Below, piece after piece: positions 1 through 13,200 of a DNA stretch of 64,000 nucleotides. Positions within the stretch are counted from its first letter, which is position 1; each line of letters starts with the position of its first letter. The notes under the pieces are model-generated. The model ran no database searches. It was not told the origin of the DNA and was given only the letters and a program-made list of their open reading frames with translations. Source of the stretch: Symbiodinium kawagutii (Eukaryota; Sar; Dinophyceae; Suessiales; Symbiodiniaceae); the NCBI GenBank assembly GCA_009767595.1, contig VSDK01018595.1, positions 477,115 through 541,114 on the forward strand. The letters are read 5' to 3'. The position numbers and the translations under genes were made by a program.

Positions 1-484
1 GGTAGCGGTTGACCACGGTGCATACATGTTAAGACAGTAGCTAACCGCCATTATTTAACCATTATTGAAGCCATTATGTGAGCCATTATACATGTTAACC
101 AGTTTATTGGTTAATCCGAGTGATTGTGTAGCCTGGTTTATATGTCCCAGTGGGAGCATCCGACTGAACTGACTGTTGGAGGATACCCTGGAGTTTCAAA
201 ACTATCGGTTTGATTCGGAGAACCACCATTTGTTATAGTCGCTTCCTGTGATTGATCAACACCACGGAGCACACCATTGGTTACTAAGCCCGACTACCCC
301 CATACTAACCATTGGGAACAAACCATAGTAGCCATTGGCAACGGTGATAAACCATAGTAACCCCTAATAAACCAGTAACCATTTGGTAAAGGTAGTTGAT
401 AATGAGTCTGAAGCCCATGATTGTTGGGTATTACTTACCTAGATCAGTTTGGCCTGTGTCTATCGACAGGCCCGGAATCAGGGA
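1..484. other. Degenerate AACCATT-type repeat DNA, no gene seen
   Basis: The stretch is built from short variants of A-A-C-C-A-T-T and A-C-C-A-T-T-G-G, the same fabric that fills 49.8-64 kb, and unlike the simple-repeat introns that follow it. No frame with exon-like codon use or splice signals was found. It probably lies downstream of the methyltransferase gene. Confidence 0.6.
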
Positions 485-640
485 AAACCTTAAAAACTGA
501 AAAAAAGCAAGAATATCCATGTTAGCGAAACAACTAAAAACTTAAAAAAAATGGTTTTCTTCTGTTTCCCAAACGGCTGAAAACTGAAAAAAACATGTTT
601 TTGAGGTTTTGCCGAAAAACCACAAAAATGTTGCTTGTGA
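485..640. repeat. A-rich boundary repeat (left copy)
   Basis: A-rich sequence containing C-G-A-A-A-C-A-A-C-T-A-A-A-A-A-C-T-T followed by an A run and G-G-T-T-T-T-C-T. A close relative in the same orientation is at about 48870-48915. The two copies bracket the left block. Single frames are open here but look like low-complexity shadows. Confidence 0.45.
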
Positions 641-897
641 AATCTGAAATGTGTAACAGCTGTCAACTGACTCGTGTATATCATGTCTTTAATCTGTCTG
701 TCACTCACATCGCTACTTGTGCATTAACCGGGTCAACCGACCGCCACAACCCCACCAGCCAACCAACAATGGCAAGGTCCATTGGCATTGCCTCTTTTTT
801 TGCCCACAGTGTTCAGTCCACAAGTCCACAAGTCACCACTTGGACCCTAATGTACTGTACTGATGCGCTAGCGCACTCAGACTCAGGCTCAGAGTAC

Positions 898-1248
898 TCA
901 CTTCCAGCCGCACTGGTTTAAAGTCTTCTGGGCCTTCTGATTTGAAGACTGAGAGGGGTTTCTTGCACTGGCTGGGCGCTTCAGACTGCCCTTGGCAGCT
1001 TTGTCGGCTTTGCCGTTGGCAGCTGCAGCCTTGGCAGGCTTGCCATAAATGCAATCAAAGCGACCTGCACGGTTTGAAATCCTTTGATTCCCAACCCACC
1101 AGTTTTGGGGCTGATCAGACGACGAACTGGCAGCATTCACTGCCACGGGGTCCCTTACCAACTCACATCCTGCCATCATGCATGCCATTATGCTGCCAAT
1201 TACTGGCACGGAAATCGTATTGCCAGCGATCGAATTCAGAACATGATC
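898..1248 (-). CDS. Methyltransferase exon: motif X and basic C-terminal tail
   Basis: Starts after C-C-A-A-G with D-H-V-L-N-S-I-A-G-N-T-I-S-V-P-V-I-G-S, the C-terminal G-N...P-V motif X that packs against the cofactor site. It then runs into a Ser-rich linker and a Lys/Ala-rich tail (K-P-A-K-A-A-A-A-N-G-K-A) resembling histone H1 tails, possibly for chromatin binding. The frame closes with TGA at 898-900. An internal G-T-A-A-G-G after the motif could be used as a donor instead, which would change the tail. Confidence 0.8.
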   Translation of the reverse strand, partial: DHVLNSIAGNTISVPVIGSIMACMMAGCELVRDPVAVNAASSSSDQPQNWWVGNQRISNRAGRFDCIYGKPAKAAAANGKADKAAKGSLKRPASARNPSQSSNQKAQKTLNQCGWK

Positions 1249-4200
1249 CTTGGACGGTAAAGCGGGAGGCCCAGCAGCAACACATGACAGCAAGAGAAGC
1301 AGCTGGGAGGAGGGAAAAGTAGGCTAGAGGCTAGAGGCTAGAGAGGCTAGAGAGGCTAGAGGCTAGAGAGGCTAGAGGCTAGAGGCTAGAGAGGCTAGAG
1401 GCTAGAGGCTGGACTAGGCTAGACTAGACTGGGCTGGGCCCACTCTCACTCTCACCGTCACTGTTCTCAGTCTTGCCGTCTCACCGTCTCAAAAATCTCA
1501 AAAAAAGATTTGATTTCGATAATCGATATGTAAAGTAAAATTAAAAACAGTTGGACAGTTGGACGCTTGTTTGCCCAACTCAATTTGTTTCAAGGACTGT
1601 TTTTAGTACATTGGTCAATACTTGGCATTGGTGATTTGTGATTTGTGGATGAAAAACCAACAATCAGTTCATCAGTTTAGCTAGCCTCTGAGTAGACTGT
1701 TACTGTCACTGGTCGCTCAATTGTCCTCACTAGTCACTAGTCCAAGATGCAGGCACCACCACCTCTGTTCGCACAGAGTCCATGGCAGCAAGCACATGCC
1801 CCGACGTCTTGATTGAACTTGGAAGCCCCTGTCCACGGAGCAATTCTCTGCCCAGAATCAATCCTTGGTTCTGCCAACACCGTTCATCGTTCACCAGATG
1901 TTGTATCCCTGGCTATGGCCCATGGCCCGTGGCATTTGATTTTGCAACCAACTTATCATACGGTGCCCTTCTACACTACTATAGACTATAGACTATAGAC
2001 CAGACTAGATTATAGACTATAGACTATAGACTATAGACTATAGACTATAGATGTCTAGCGCCCCTAGGCTATAGGGCGCGGCTAGGCTATAAAGCTATAA
2101 GTAAGGCTATAAGAGGCTATAGGCTATAAGTTCTTCCTAGGCCCCTAGACCGCCTAGACCCTAGACCGAGACCTTTGCCAGAGCCCCTTAGGCCCTTAGG
2201 CCCCTTGGCGCAATTTATTTCGCCAGGCGGCTTTGCCTGCCACAATGATAGTACCGGTGCTTCCTCAACAAGCATGGGAGTTTCTCCTGGTACTGTTCCT
2301 CCTTCCACTGGCTGAAAGTGACATTGTGAGTGAGGTCCCAAATCAATGGGCAGGAGCTGTCACCACGACAATGTTCCAGCCTCAGCAACCATCAATCAAA
2401 ACAGAGGAGGGTCAACGGTCCATGTTGTTTTGTTTTTGTTCCAGCCTGTAGCCAAAGCCTAGCATGAAGCCTGCTCTGAATCTAATTGAAATTGAAATTG
2501 GAATCGGAACAAACAAACATTTCATATCATTGCATATCAGAATTATGCGGCGGCAGAATGAATGGCCAAACTACCAAATTAAATTTGAATGGGCGGCAAA
2601 AAATCAGGCATCAAAAAACGTAGGCATTGGCATTGGCATAAGCATAGCCAGCATAGCCTAGCCATAGCAATGGCATAGCACAAGCATAACATAGGCAGCG
2701 GCAAAGGCAAAGGCAAGGCTATATAGGACGCAATGCTTGCACCAGGGAACACGAAGAGGTGTAGGTACAGAAGGTCTTGCTCACGCGCTGGGAGAGTCTT
2801 GGACCAGGCATTCCCAAACTTGTCGAGAAGTGCCTTCGCTGATGGAACCTGCCAGAAACATTGGTGGCGGGCGCTGTTTGAACCAGCTTTCATCTCCCGT
2901 ACTGCTCTGTGTATTCACGATGCAATCCTGCTGTGTAACAAGTATCAGTATATTATATTATATGAATGATCCATATCATATCATATCCTTTTGCCTCTGG
3001 GCCATGAACAACACGATTACTGGGACAATGACAATGACATGTGGCATGTTGGATTACTGGCCTATGGCCTATGGCCTATGGACCATGGACATCTGAGTGA
3101 CATCTGTTACTCTCCCATTGCCAACGTGTCTGCCACAGCGAGAAATGGATTATGTAAACAAAAACGTTGAGCAAACACACAAAGGCAGGTTCAAAGGGTC
3201 CTTCAAAGGGTGGAAGGGGGTGCTGGGAAACAACATGCACACAACGGGCTTCAAAACCTATCGTCGTTTCAATTTCAAACCAAAATCAATCTATAATCTA
3301 TCGTCATTGAGTCAAAATGGAAAACAGTGCACAGTAGATAGTAGCTGACAATACGCAACCAGACCATACTGCTGCAGGGGTGTTGTTTTGCGACGGCGTC
3401 AATCTGGATGCAATGCAGGCCATGAATTGTTCGCAGCTCAGCCCACTGATTGGCTCAGTGATGGTGGCCTTTAAAGAAAGCCCTCCATGGCAGCGGCAAA
3501 CTGCAAAATGAATTTACCGTGAGATCTAACATTCATGATCTCTCTAACTAACTATGAACTATCTTGGTCTTGATCATCTTGATCTACCATCGTAGCTGAA
3601 CTGATGTTCAGTCATTGATTTCAGATCCTAACCTCTGCCAACCTTGCAACATGACAAAGGATTGCAACAGCTTGCAAGCTACAAGCTAGTCAATGGCCAG
3701 CGCCGCCAGTGCCCTAGGGCTAGGGCCACTGCAACCACACTAACGCTGCTTTGGTTTCACGAATCGCGATCTGCGTCCTCCAGGGCTAGGCATCTCCCAT
3801 CCAAACAATTCAGTCGACAACGGCATAGACAGTTGCAGTTGCAATGATGTTTGAACTGACTCTGACTCTGACTCAGACGATGTCTCTCGAATGAGGGGTG
3901 TCAGGGCCATCGGGCTCGCTACGACTGTGAGTGGGTCCAGGCGTGGATCCGCTGGATCCTCCACCTCCACAGATTCTTTTTTGATGATCTGAATCATGCA
4001 TTCGAACTTGTCGGCAAGAAAAGCGAGCATCCCCACACCCACTGTCATCACGAATGTCATGGCCAACACTTTGATGACCAAATCTGAATCACAACTGTCA
4101 GAAGCCAAACTCAGGCCATGGTCGTGAAACAACATCACGCAGCAGCTGCCAAGGCTGCTGCTGCTGAGTGGCACACAGCACACTGACTGACAGTCAAATC

Positions 4201-7200
4201 AAATCTATTATCATCTATCATCTAATCTTTTTTGAGCCAAAAAACGGATCGCCGCTGCAAATGCGTAGCTTCGTAGCATGGTGAAAAATGCTGCTATCCG
4301 GCCTAGACTGGCAAATTATGTCTCCGACAAAATCCCAACATCAAAGGACCATCCCAGCCGCTCCGAGATCGAAAGCCCAAACCAGACCCCCATGCCGCAT
4401 GCCTTCTTTCCAATCATGATCTCAATGTTTGCCCTTGCGTGCTGATGCTTTTCGAAGCACTTTGGCCAGCTTTCTCCTGAGGCAAGCGACTTGAGAAGGT
4501 CCTGTGTGGTCTTCTCTACCAATTTTCGATCTGAAAGAAAGCTGGTCACATAATCGTCGTTGTCTGGCAGCATGAAAGAGGAAAACGGCGGCGCCACGGC
4601 CGTTGCTGATATTTCCTGGCGCAATCGCAATCGACCGACATGACTAGAGACCAGAGAACTAGCGACAAGAGCCTAGAAGCAAAAAGCAAACCATTGCTGC
4701 CAAATGAAAATAAATCAGAATCAATACAGCTAGCAGCTAGTCAAACAAATTCAAATTAAACTAAACTATCCATAATCTATACTGTCTATACTGTATATAC
4801 TGTACTATATTATGTAATTATTTAGTCATTTAGTATTTTTTCTAGAACTAGAACTATGACTAGTAACTAGTAACTAGTAAGACTGTGACATTTATCATTT
4901 ACTACTTTGATGACTATGACTCTGATGATTCATTTGAAGATCTTGATACGATTGCCGATTGATGCATGAAATACGATATCGAAACATATTAAAATCAGAT
5001 TCAGATCATGAAAGATCATCTGTCGGATAGTGGACCTCTGGCAAACATAGCCAAAGCTAGAATCAGAATTCAGAATCGAGTGAATCAAATCCAGTTCGCA
5101 ATGGCTTTGCTGTTGCTACTGCAATGTCAATGCTCTGAGATGGCAACGTCCTGGCTCACAACATAGCCAGTCAAGTCATGAAGAATGAAGCCAGTCAGTC
5201 GAGTCCACCCAATCAGTCAGTCAAATCAAGTCAAGTCCGGCGTGTCCATTCCCCACTTCCCCACCTTCAGCCACTGAATCCACTGCTGTGGTCCATGCAC
5301 AATATGAACTTTGTGAGGGCACACCGCAGCCACATACAGTCGACTTCGGCTTTGGGGCACCCCGAAAGATGCACTGTTTGCAAGTATGCAGCAGCATACG
5401 TACTCCATCTTCCTCAATTCTCTGCACACTATATCACCTGTCTCCTTCTTGGCCACATTTTCCAAAATCGCAAATGCCTCAGGGCGCAGAGCTCGAAGTA
5501 AAACTACCTTCAGCCGACCATCAGCCTAAGCCTAAGTCCTAAGCTGTTGCGATAATTGCAACCTTACGAACCAAACGTTAATGCTCCGTCGCCCCACCCC
5601 ACCCCACACCACCCACACACATCTTTCATGTGGTATCAACGGTCATCCACAGCTACATGTTCCCATCCCACCGCAGCTCATCCTTATTATATTATAAAAA
5701 TAAAAATAATAATAAACAATTATTGATAATAATAATAATATTTATATATGATATTATATGAATCATTGAATGAAATAAAAAACAAATATTATATAACATA
5801 TTTTACAAATTTATAGAATAGAACTATAGAACTATAAAATGATAGATTAGAATTTAGGATCAGAATCATACCTCATAACTCATAACTCATAACTACAAAA
5901 AAAATAAAATGTAACAAAAACTGTAATATTAACTTGGGAACCTTTCTGCGGAACCTTTACTTGGGAACCTTTACTTGGGAACCTTTACTTGGGAACCTTT
6001 ACCTTTACTTTACTTGGAACTTGGAACTTGGAACCCTTTGCTTCGGAACCTTTACTTGGGAACCCCTTTGTGCAAACCTCTATTTGGGAACCTTTACTTG
6101 GGAACCTTTAATTGGAACCCTGTACTTGGGAACCTTTACTTGGGAACCTCTGTTTGGTAACCTAAGGGAGTGTGTCAGTGTGTCCTCTACTTGGGAACCT
6201 TACCTTGGGAACCTCTATTTGGGAACCTTTACTTGGAAACCTTCACTTGGGAACCTTTACTTGGGAACCTTTCCTTGGGGACCTTTCCTTGGGAACCTGT
6301 CCTTGGGAACCTCTAAACTGTAAACCGTCTAAAGTCTAAACGTCTAAATCTAAACGTCTAAACCTCTATTTGGGAACCTCTACTTGGGACCCTTTACATT
6401 GCAACCTTTACTTGGGAACCTGGACTTGAGAACCTTACCATCCTTTTACCTTTAGAACTGAACCCTTTACTTGGGAACCTCTATTTGGGAACCTTACCTT
6501 GGGAACCTCTATTGTGGAACCTCGGGGAATGGGTTTTGGCACTGCTCCGCTCTGCTCCGAAACCTTTACTATTGCTGAAGCCGGAACCCATAGCAAGGTG
6601 TTGCTGTTGGGGAAAAAAAAGAAAATATAAACTATCATATATCATATATCATATCATCATATAGTCATATAATATCATATATCATCTGATAGTGACTGAT
6701 AGTGTTACTTACATACTACAATCAGTAGTAGGTAGTAGTTAGTAGTAATAGTAGTACAGAAAAGAACATATCATATGTCATGTTATCATACGTTACATAC
6801 TGTACCTGATTTCCCTATTCAGCCTTCTTTCTCAAGTCATATTCGAATTTTACCAGCAACTGTACTCCATCACAGTCAGCAATCACAATCCCAGTCAAAC
6901 AAAATCTGTCTGTTTGTCATTGGCCATTCCCTCTCTCTCTCTCTCTCTCAGTCTCATCCTTGGCCCATTGGCCCATTGGCCCAGCCGCCCAGCCCATTAG
7001 CACTTGCTTTGTCATGGCGCTGGCCGCTTTGATCGGATATACTGCAGGCTCTTGTCAAGAGTGAGGCTGGACATCCCCGACCTGAAAACAAAGGGACCAC
7101 AATGAAACCGGCTATGTTATGTTTGAAACAGATTTTGGTCCTAGTCCTTAGTCTCAGTCCGGTCCAATCTCAGTCCTAAGAAACATTCGATTCATTTCCA

Positions 7201-10200
7201 CGTGTCACAAAACATCGCCAATGACGATCACTGATTTCTGCCTAGGCTAGGCTAGGAGGGCTAGGAGTCTGAATTCTGAATTCTGAATCCAATCCAGCTG
7301 CACACAAGTTATCCAAGCTCTAGACTCCTCTGTGATGTTCAAATCCAACTTCTTCTGGGAGTTGTTGAGGTTTGACAGATCCTGCCAGCTCAGCTGGGTC
7401 GGCGATTTTAGCTGTTGACCGTTCACCGTTGACCTCAACGCACATGCTCTTGGTATGAAATAATGGAATGAAATATGAAATAATGAAATGGTTTCCCTGA
7501 TGATTACATGGGGGCCCATAGTGCGGTGTGCCCGTTCCCGCGATTGGGGTGGTCGTGCCGCTTCGACCGTATCCATATGGTTGTGTCCCGGAATCTTGTT
7601 CCTTGGGATCTGCATGCGGTCTTGTATCGGGTCTTGTCATTTCTCCACCAATGCTTCCTACAATTCCTATGGATTCCTACGGCTCTCGTCAACAACGTGG
7701 CTGCAGGCTGCAGCTAAGATCGATCCTCCTGTGGCTGTGTCTCACGCCGCAATGGCGACATCCAGTCAAGTCAGTCTTGTCAAGGTTTAGTCTAGTCTAG
7801 TGCTGCTAATCCGAAGAAGTTACAGTCAAGCTCATCAAGGGAAATATTTAATCTGTGCCAGTGCTTATGTACGGTTGTGGCCCAATACATTTCGTCTGCA
7901 GGACATGCTGAGGTTATAATAAGAGTGCAAGCCACTAGTGCAAAGGTCCTGACACTCGAATCCGCCTGTGTACCACTGCACAGTGGGAACTGGACGGCGC
8001 TCACCCGTCACAAAATCAGGACCGTCTGCGTCGTTGCGTGCCTGAGTCAGCTAAAGAATCATCAGTGATCATCAGTGGATTAGTCGATTGATCAATGGCT
8101 GATTAGTGGACTGGTGACTGACCGACCTAATTCTAATTTCTAATGGACTGCATTACCAATGATTGATCAACAGTTGGGCAACGGTCAACCATTTGATCAA
8201 TAACATTAATAATGATAGCTAATAACTATTCAATAATCATAATCAATGGCTTCCTTCGCAATTGCAGCTGCACCTGGGAAACCAGAATAATATGGGAAAC
8301 ATCCTGCACCACCGGAAAGATATGTTGAATGTGATGAAATGAAACGTGTTTCTTCTGTCCAGGTCCAATTGGTGAATTAGTTGATGAATGAAAGGAACCA
8401 CAGGCTGAAACTGAAATGAAATCGGAAAAACTTTGCCAAAGCCAGCCCAACTACCAAAACATCGTCGAATAACACTTGTGGCCGACCATTGAGAAGCATC
8501 AGCCGTTTCTGCCACAAGCCCTCAGCCCCTGGTGCTTCTGAAGCAAATTTGTAGACAAGCTCGATGTTTTTACCAAACTTTGCCTGCGCCGAGAGATATG
8601 GCAACAAACTGGCAATTGACCAATCATTGACCTCGACTGCTGGCCCCAAGGGTTTATTGCGACAAGGGGTAAATAAGTTGCAATGGCAATCGAACTTGAA
8701 ACTGGAATTTGATATGGACTCTCCCTGGGTCTGCCTATTGCGATACCAAGCATCTGACTAGACAATAACAAAAAAGCAGTAAATTTAAAGAAATATTTCC
8801 AAAAGTCTACAAATATGATTCGATATATGGCCCTTGGCTATTCATCAATTCTACCATACCATACCGTACCATATTCTACCAACACAAAGAATTGCTGACC
8901 CCCACCACACACATACCGTCACATACCCACGGGCCCATGGGCCCATGGTCCAAAATTGCCCCAGAGAATGTAGCCTGACTTTTGGACCCAAGACCTAGGA
9001 CCGGTAAGTTAGGCGGCTAAGCTGTACACTCTAGCACACCACACTACCTTGCGCTGCCACTGCCCCCTCGCTTCTTGCAAGTTCTGGCCGTGACTGCAAG
9101 GGCTGCCCGGCTGCCCTGCCAATGCTCCAATTCAAACTTTGGACAACAAGTATCGTCGATGCTAGATAATGAATTTCAAGAAGATGTGAATCATTAATTC
9201 GGGTCGGTTAAAATAAATGAGTGATCAGTGATCAGTAATCTGATGTGTCACACTCCGGAGCACTAGCCGGCAAGCAGCTAGCATCAGTTTAAGTAAATCA
9301 GCAGTAAGCCACAAGCCATCGGAATGATTGGACGATTGATGAGCCCATGTCACCCTCATCTGGGCTCTCCTGTCGCTTCACTCTCACTCCTTTTGAGTTT
9401 GGCGAGTTTGCCGCTGCTTCTGTGATGGATGCTGCCACCAACCATGGACCAGCTGACGATGACTATGACCCGTCAGCCGCTGTTGCATGGCCAGGTCCCT
9501 TTTGGCCGACTTCTCCAAGAGCTTCATCATGGGGACATAGGATGGTTTTGTCGGCGTCTTCAACCTGACAATCACTACCTGCTTGGTCTTCGGGGTGCGG
9601 TTCTCTTCGTTCTCTCGCTTGCTTCCCATTGCATAGGGAACCATCTCTGTTGCAACCATGGCAACCGCAACCACCCAAGAGTCGAGTCTAAAAGAGCTCT
9701 GTATTAAACACTTCCAAACAGGCTGAAATGCTGCAAAGCAAATCCAACGAGACGTCACTGAGACAAACTGCAAAATGCATCACATACACTAGTCACATAA
9801 TCAGAATCATGAATCATAAAATAACCAATGGTTAGCCAATAAGTAACCTTATAATGATATGATATATCATCATATACCGTTACCGTACCATATAAATGTA
9901 ATTCATATACAGTTTGCGGCTAGGGTTTCACTGCTTCACTCCATTCCATTCCTTGCAACTACTTTTACTTCTGGACCTCTAGACTGAGACTGGAAAGTGA
10001 ATCAAACCTGTTCTAGACCTAGACTCCTAGCCTGGATAGTGAGTCAGTCAGTCAGTCAGTCTACAGTCAGTCTACTGAGTACTGAGTCTAATGTCTCTTG
10101 GGTTGGTCCGGAGATGGAAACGAACAATGGCACGATTGATACGACACTATGACTCTGACACTATGACTATCACTAATACTATTACTGTTACTGTTACCGT

Positions 10201-13200
10201 ATTTATTGCTATCTTACTTGCTTGCTTTGCACTTTGTATCTACAGCCCTTGCCACCCTGAACACAGCCTTCAATTCGCTCACCAATCCAGAAAGGGCCCA
10301 CCATGGAGCGTCAATTCCACTGCAGTCGCTGCCATAGGCGATGGAAGACCTGCAACCAGGCTCTCCAAGCGTCATGCTCTGCAAATGCGTGTCCAGCACT
10401 TTCATTGCCACCGAAAGCCATTCCTCCTCCTCACTGCACGATTGTGACTGAGACTGTGACTGACTGGCTCATTACCCGCTAGTGGCTAGGCTAGCAGCAG
10501 AAGTCATTGGCAATCATGTTCAATCTAAACTGGACCAAACTGGACGAAACTCCCTAAATACATTGTCACCCGCACCCCCGGGCCCCTACTTCTACAAAAG
10601 GAAGTGTCCGGCAGTGTCCTTGACAGCAGCTTGCAGCGGGGGCTGCGCGTCTTGATCAATGGCCCGAGCCTGCAAGAGAAAATGAATGGGAGATCAAAGA
10701 TCATGATCATAGTCATAGATTGATGATTGATAGATGATAGATGATAGATGGATAGATAAATAAACGATAGATTGATTGATTGATAGATGATCTGGATGAT
10801 AGATGATTGATAGATAATAGATTGATTGATTGATTGATATGATAGATCAATGATCAATCATCAATCATAGATCATCATCTCATCTCATTGAAATTGAGAT
10901 CATAGTCAGGGACAGAGTTTCTGGCTCCGATTCAGGCTGAAAACTGTAACAGTACAGGCCAGGGTGCTATGATATTGGCTCCTGAAAATGGATCGTTGAA
11001 CCTTGGTTGGTTGGTTGGTTGTTGGTTGGTTGGTTACAGCTGGTTGAAAAACATTAATCATCAACGAAACATAATGATAGGCTGGCAGTCCGCTGTTGCC
11101 CATTGATCATGATTGGCAATGATTGGCGGTTGATCGGTTGTTGCTTTCTTTACAAATCCATGATCCAGCCTCCACAGCGGCAGAGGCAGCGGCAATGTCT
11201 TGACCGTCTGCAGCTGCAGTTGGAATTGTCACCTGTGGCTGACGTGTTCTCATATTCCAACATTCACAATTCACCGTTTGTCCAATAGTGTCCTGAAAAG
11301 AAAACCGACATTGAAGACAAAGCCTCTAAAGTCTCTAAAGTCTCTAGTCTCTAGTCTAGTCTCTATCAATCACTATCAATTTTTATCTCCCTAGACTCTA
11401 CAATATGTAACTTGAAAATGGCTGTTGATTTTTAGGGCTCCAACCGTCAACCAACCGTTGACCGTCAACCATCAACCGTCAACCATCATCAGCGTCAATC
11501 CTCCAAAACAATATTATATAATGTTAATTATAGTTTTATATATTATATATAATATATAGCATATATATATAATGTTTAAAAATATAATATAATATATATG
11601 TTATATATCAAATATGATGTAATATATATATATATCTATAATATATTTATATATATAATAGTGAACTAATATTGATATAATAAAAGATATAAATAATATA
11701 TTATATAATTAAATATTCCGATTCCGATTCCTTTTTTTTGATAATACATCCAATAACCAACCGAACTGAACCATCATCTGATGAGGATTCTGAATTATGA
11801 TTCTGATTCATGGTTCAAATTCCGATTCTGATTCTGATTCAACCAAACAATCAATCACTGACAGGGGAAGCCTCCTCGGATTGCAATGAAGATGCGCACG
11901 CAGCAGGAGACTCTCTCGATTCACCACCCTTCGTCTCGACGCCCCAATCGCTGAAGTCGGTCAAGAAATTCTCGGCCTAGCATGTGAATGAATTCCTGTT
12001 TTAAAGGCCAGTGGCCAGTGGGCACATAGTATGGCATGGCATGAGCAAAGCATTCAATTGCGAAGTAAAACAACACAATGACAATGACCCTGGCCGACAA
12101 TGACGCGATTGGCGCATGCAGCCCTAATACAAAAAAACACATGTCACATGTCACAATTAAACCATCTCTCTCATCTCATCTACGATCTATGATCTTTGAT
12201 CTACGTACTGTAATGTCTCTGTCACTGTCTATGTCTATGTCACTGTCTATGAGTCAGTCAGTCAGTCAGTCCGTCTATGTCTATGTCTATGTCTATGTCC
12301 TATTGACCATGTCTATGATAGTCTATGACTGTATGATTGATGACTATGGAAGATGAACTAACATAAAGTCAGAGTCATAGTCATACCGTACCGTCATACT
12401 ACCATACTACTTCAGAATCAAACCACCATGGAAAGACGCATGATTTACCAAGCCAATCAGCCAATCTCAATCAAGCCTTCCCAGCTGCAGCGATGTGTTG
12501 ACCGTCCACTGTCAATGGAGCTGCTGGTGTTGGAACCATCACCTGCAATTGCCACTGTGAGATGCGGCTCATCGGCTGCGATATGAGGCATGAATTGTGA
12601 CCCAGTTGCCGTAGAACAGTTGGACTGGACTCCTATGGAACACTGTTGCCTGGGCTGAACCTGTTCAATCTGGCCCATCTGGCCACCTTGACCCCCTGAA
12701 CCCGAACTCTCATTGTAAATTGATGAATTCTGAGTTCAGAGTTCAATAGCCATAGCGCTAAGTTAGGAATGTGACGATTGTCGAACTTGGACAATGATCA
12801 CGATGACATGAAATCATCAACTGATTTTTGATCACTGATTGACTGATTGACTGACTGACTGATATGATATGAGTCATGAGACTCTTTTGATTGTGAAATT
12901 GCCAAATTTGGTTGTGACTGACTACGCAGTGACTGACTTGTGACCTGTGGCCCAAGGGCCCAAATTCTTTTATTTACTGACTGACCGAAGGGGCCTCCGA
13001 CTCCTTCTCACCTAATCTGAATCCCGACGAAGATGAATCTGCATCCAGCGCAGCGTCCAAGCCGAGGTCGTTCAAGAAATCAAGAGCGCGATCCTGAAGT
13101 GAAATGACACTGACACAACTCATGATCAGCGGTCACTGGACCACATGAGTCATGAAACCAAGTCAAACTGGTCAAATGGAAAATGCGTGTTGCGTTCATG

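Noticed and set aside
3097..3348. 83-codon plus-strand frame
   Set aside because: Lies in an intron of the minus-strand gene, no good splice edges, and the minus strand is also open; not convincing.
5934..6323. Plus-strand frame of repeated L-G-T-F-T-W-E-P
   Set aside because: Product of the 14-bp minisatellite; opposite to the surrounding gene.
7500..7700. Pro/Thr/Gly-rich minus-strand frame between the two motif IV exons
   Set aside because: Joining 7949-8041 directly to 7318-7381 restores the conserved F-E-C-Q-D-L-S loop; including this frame would interrupt it.
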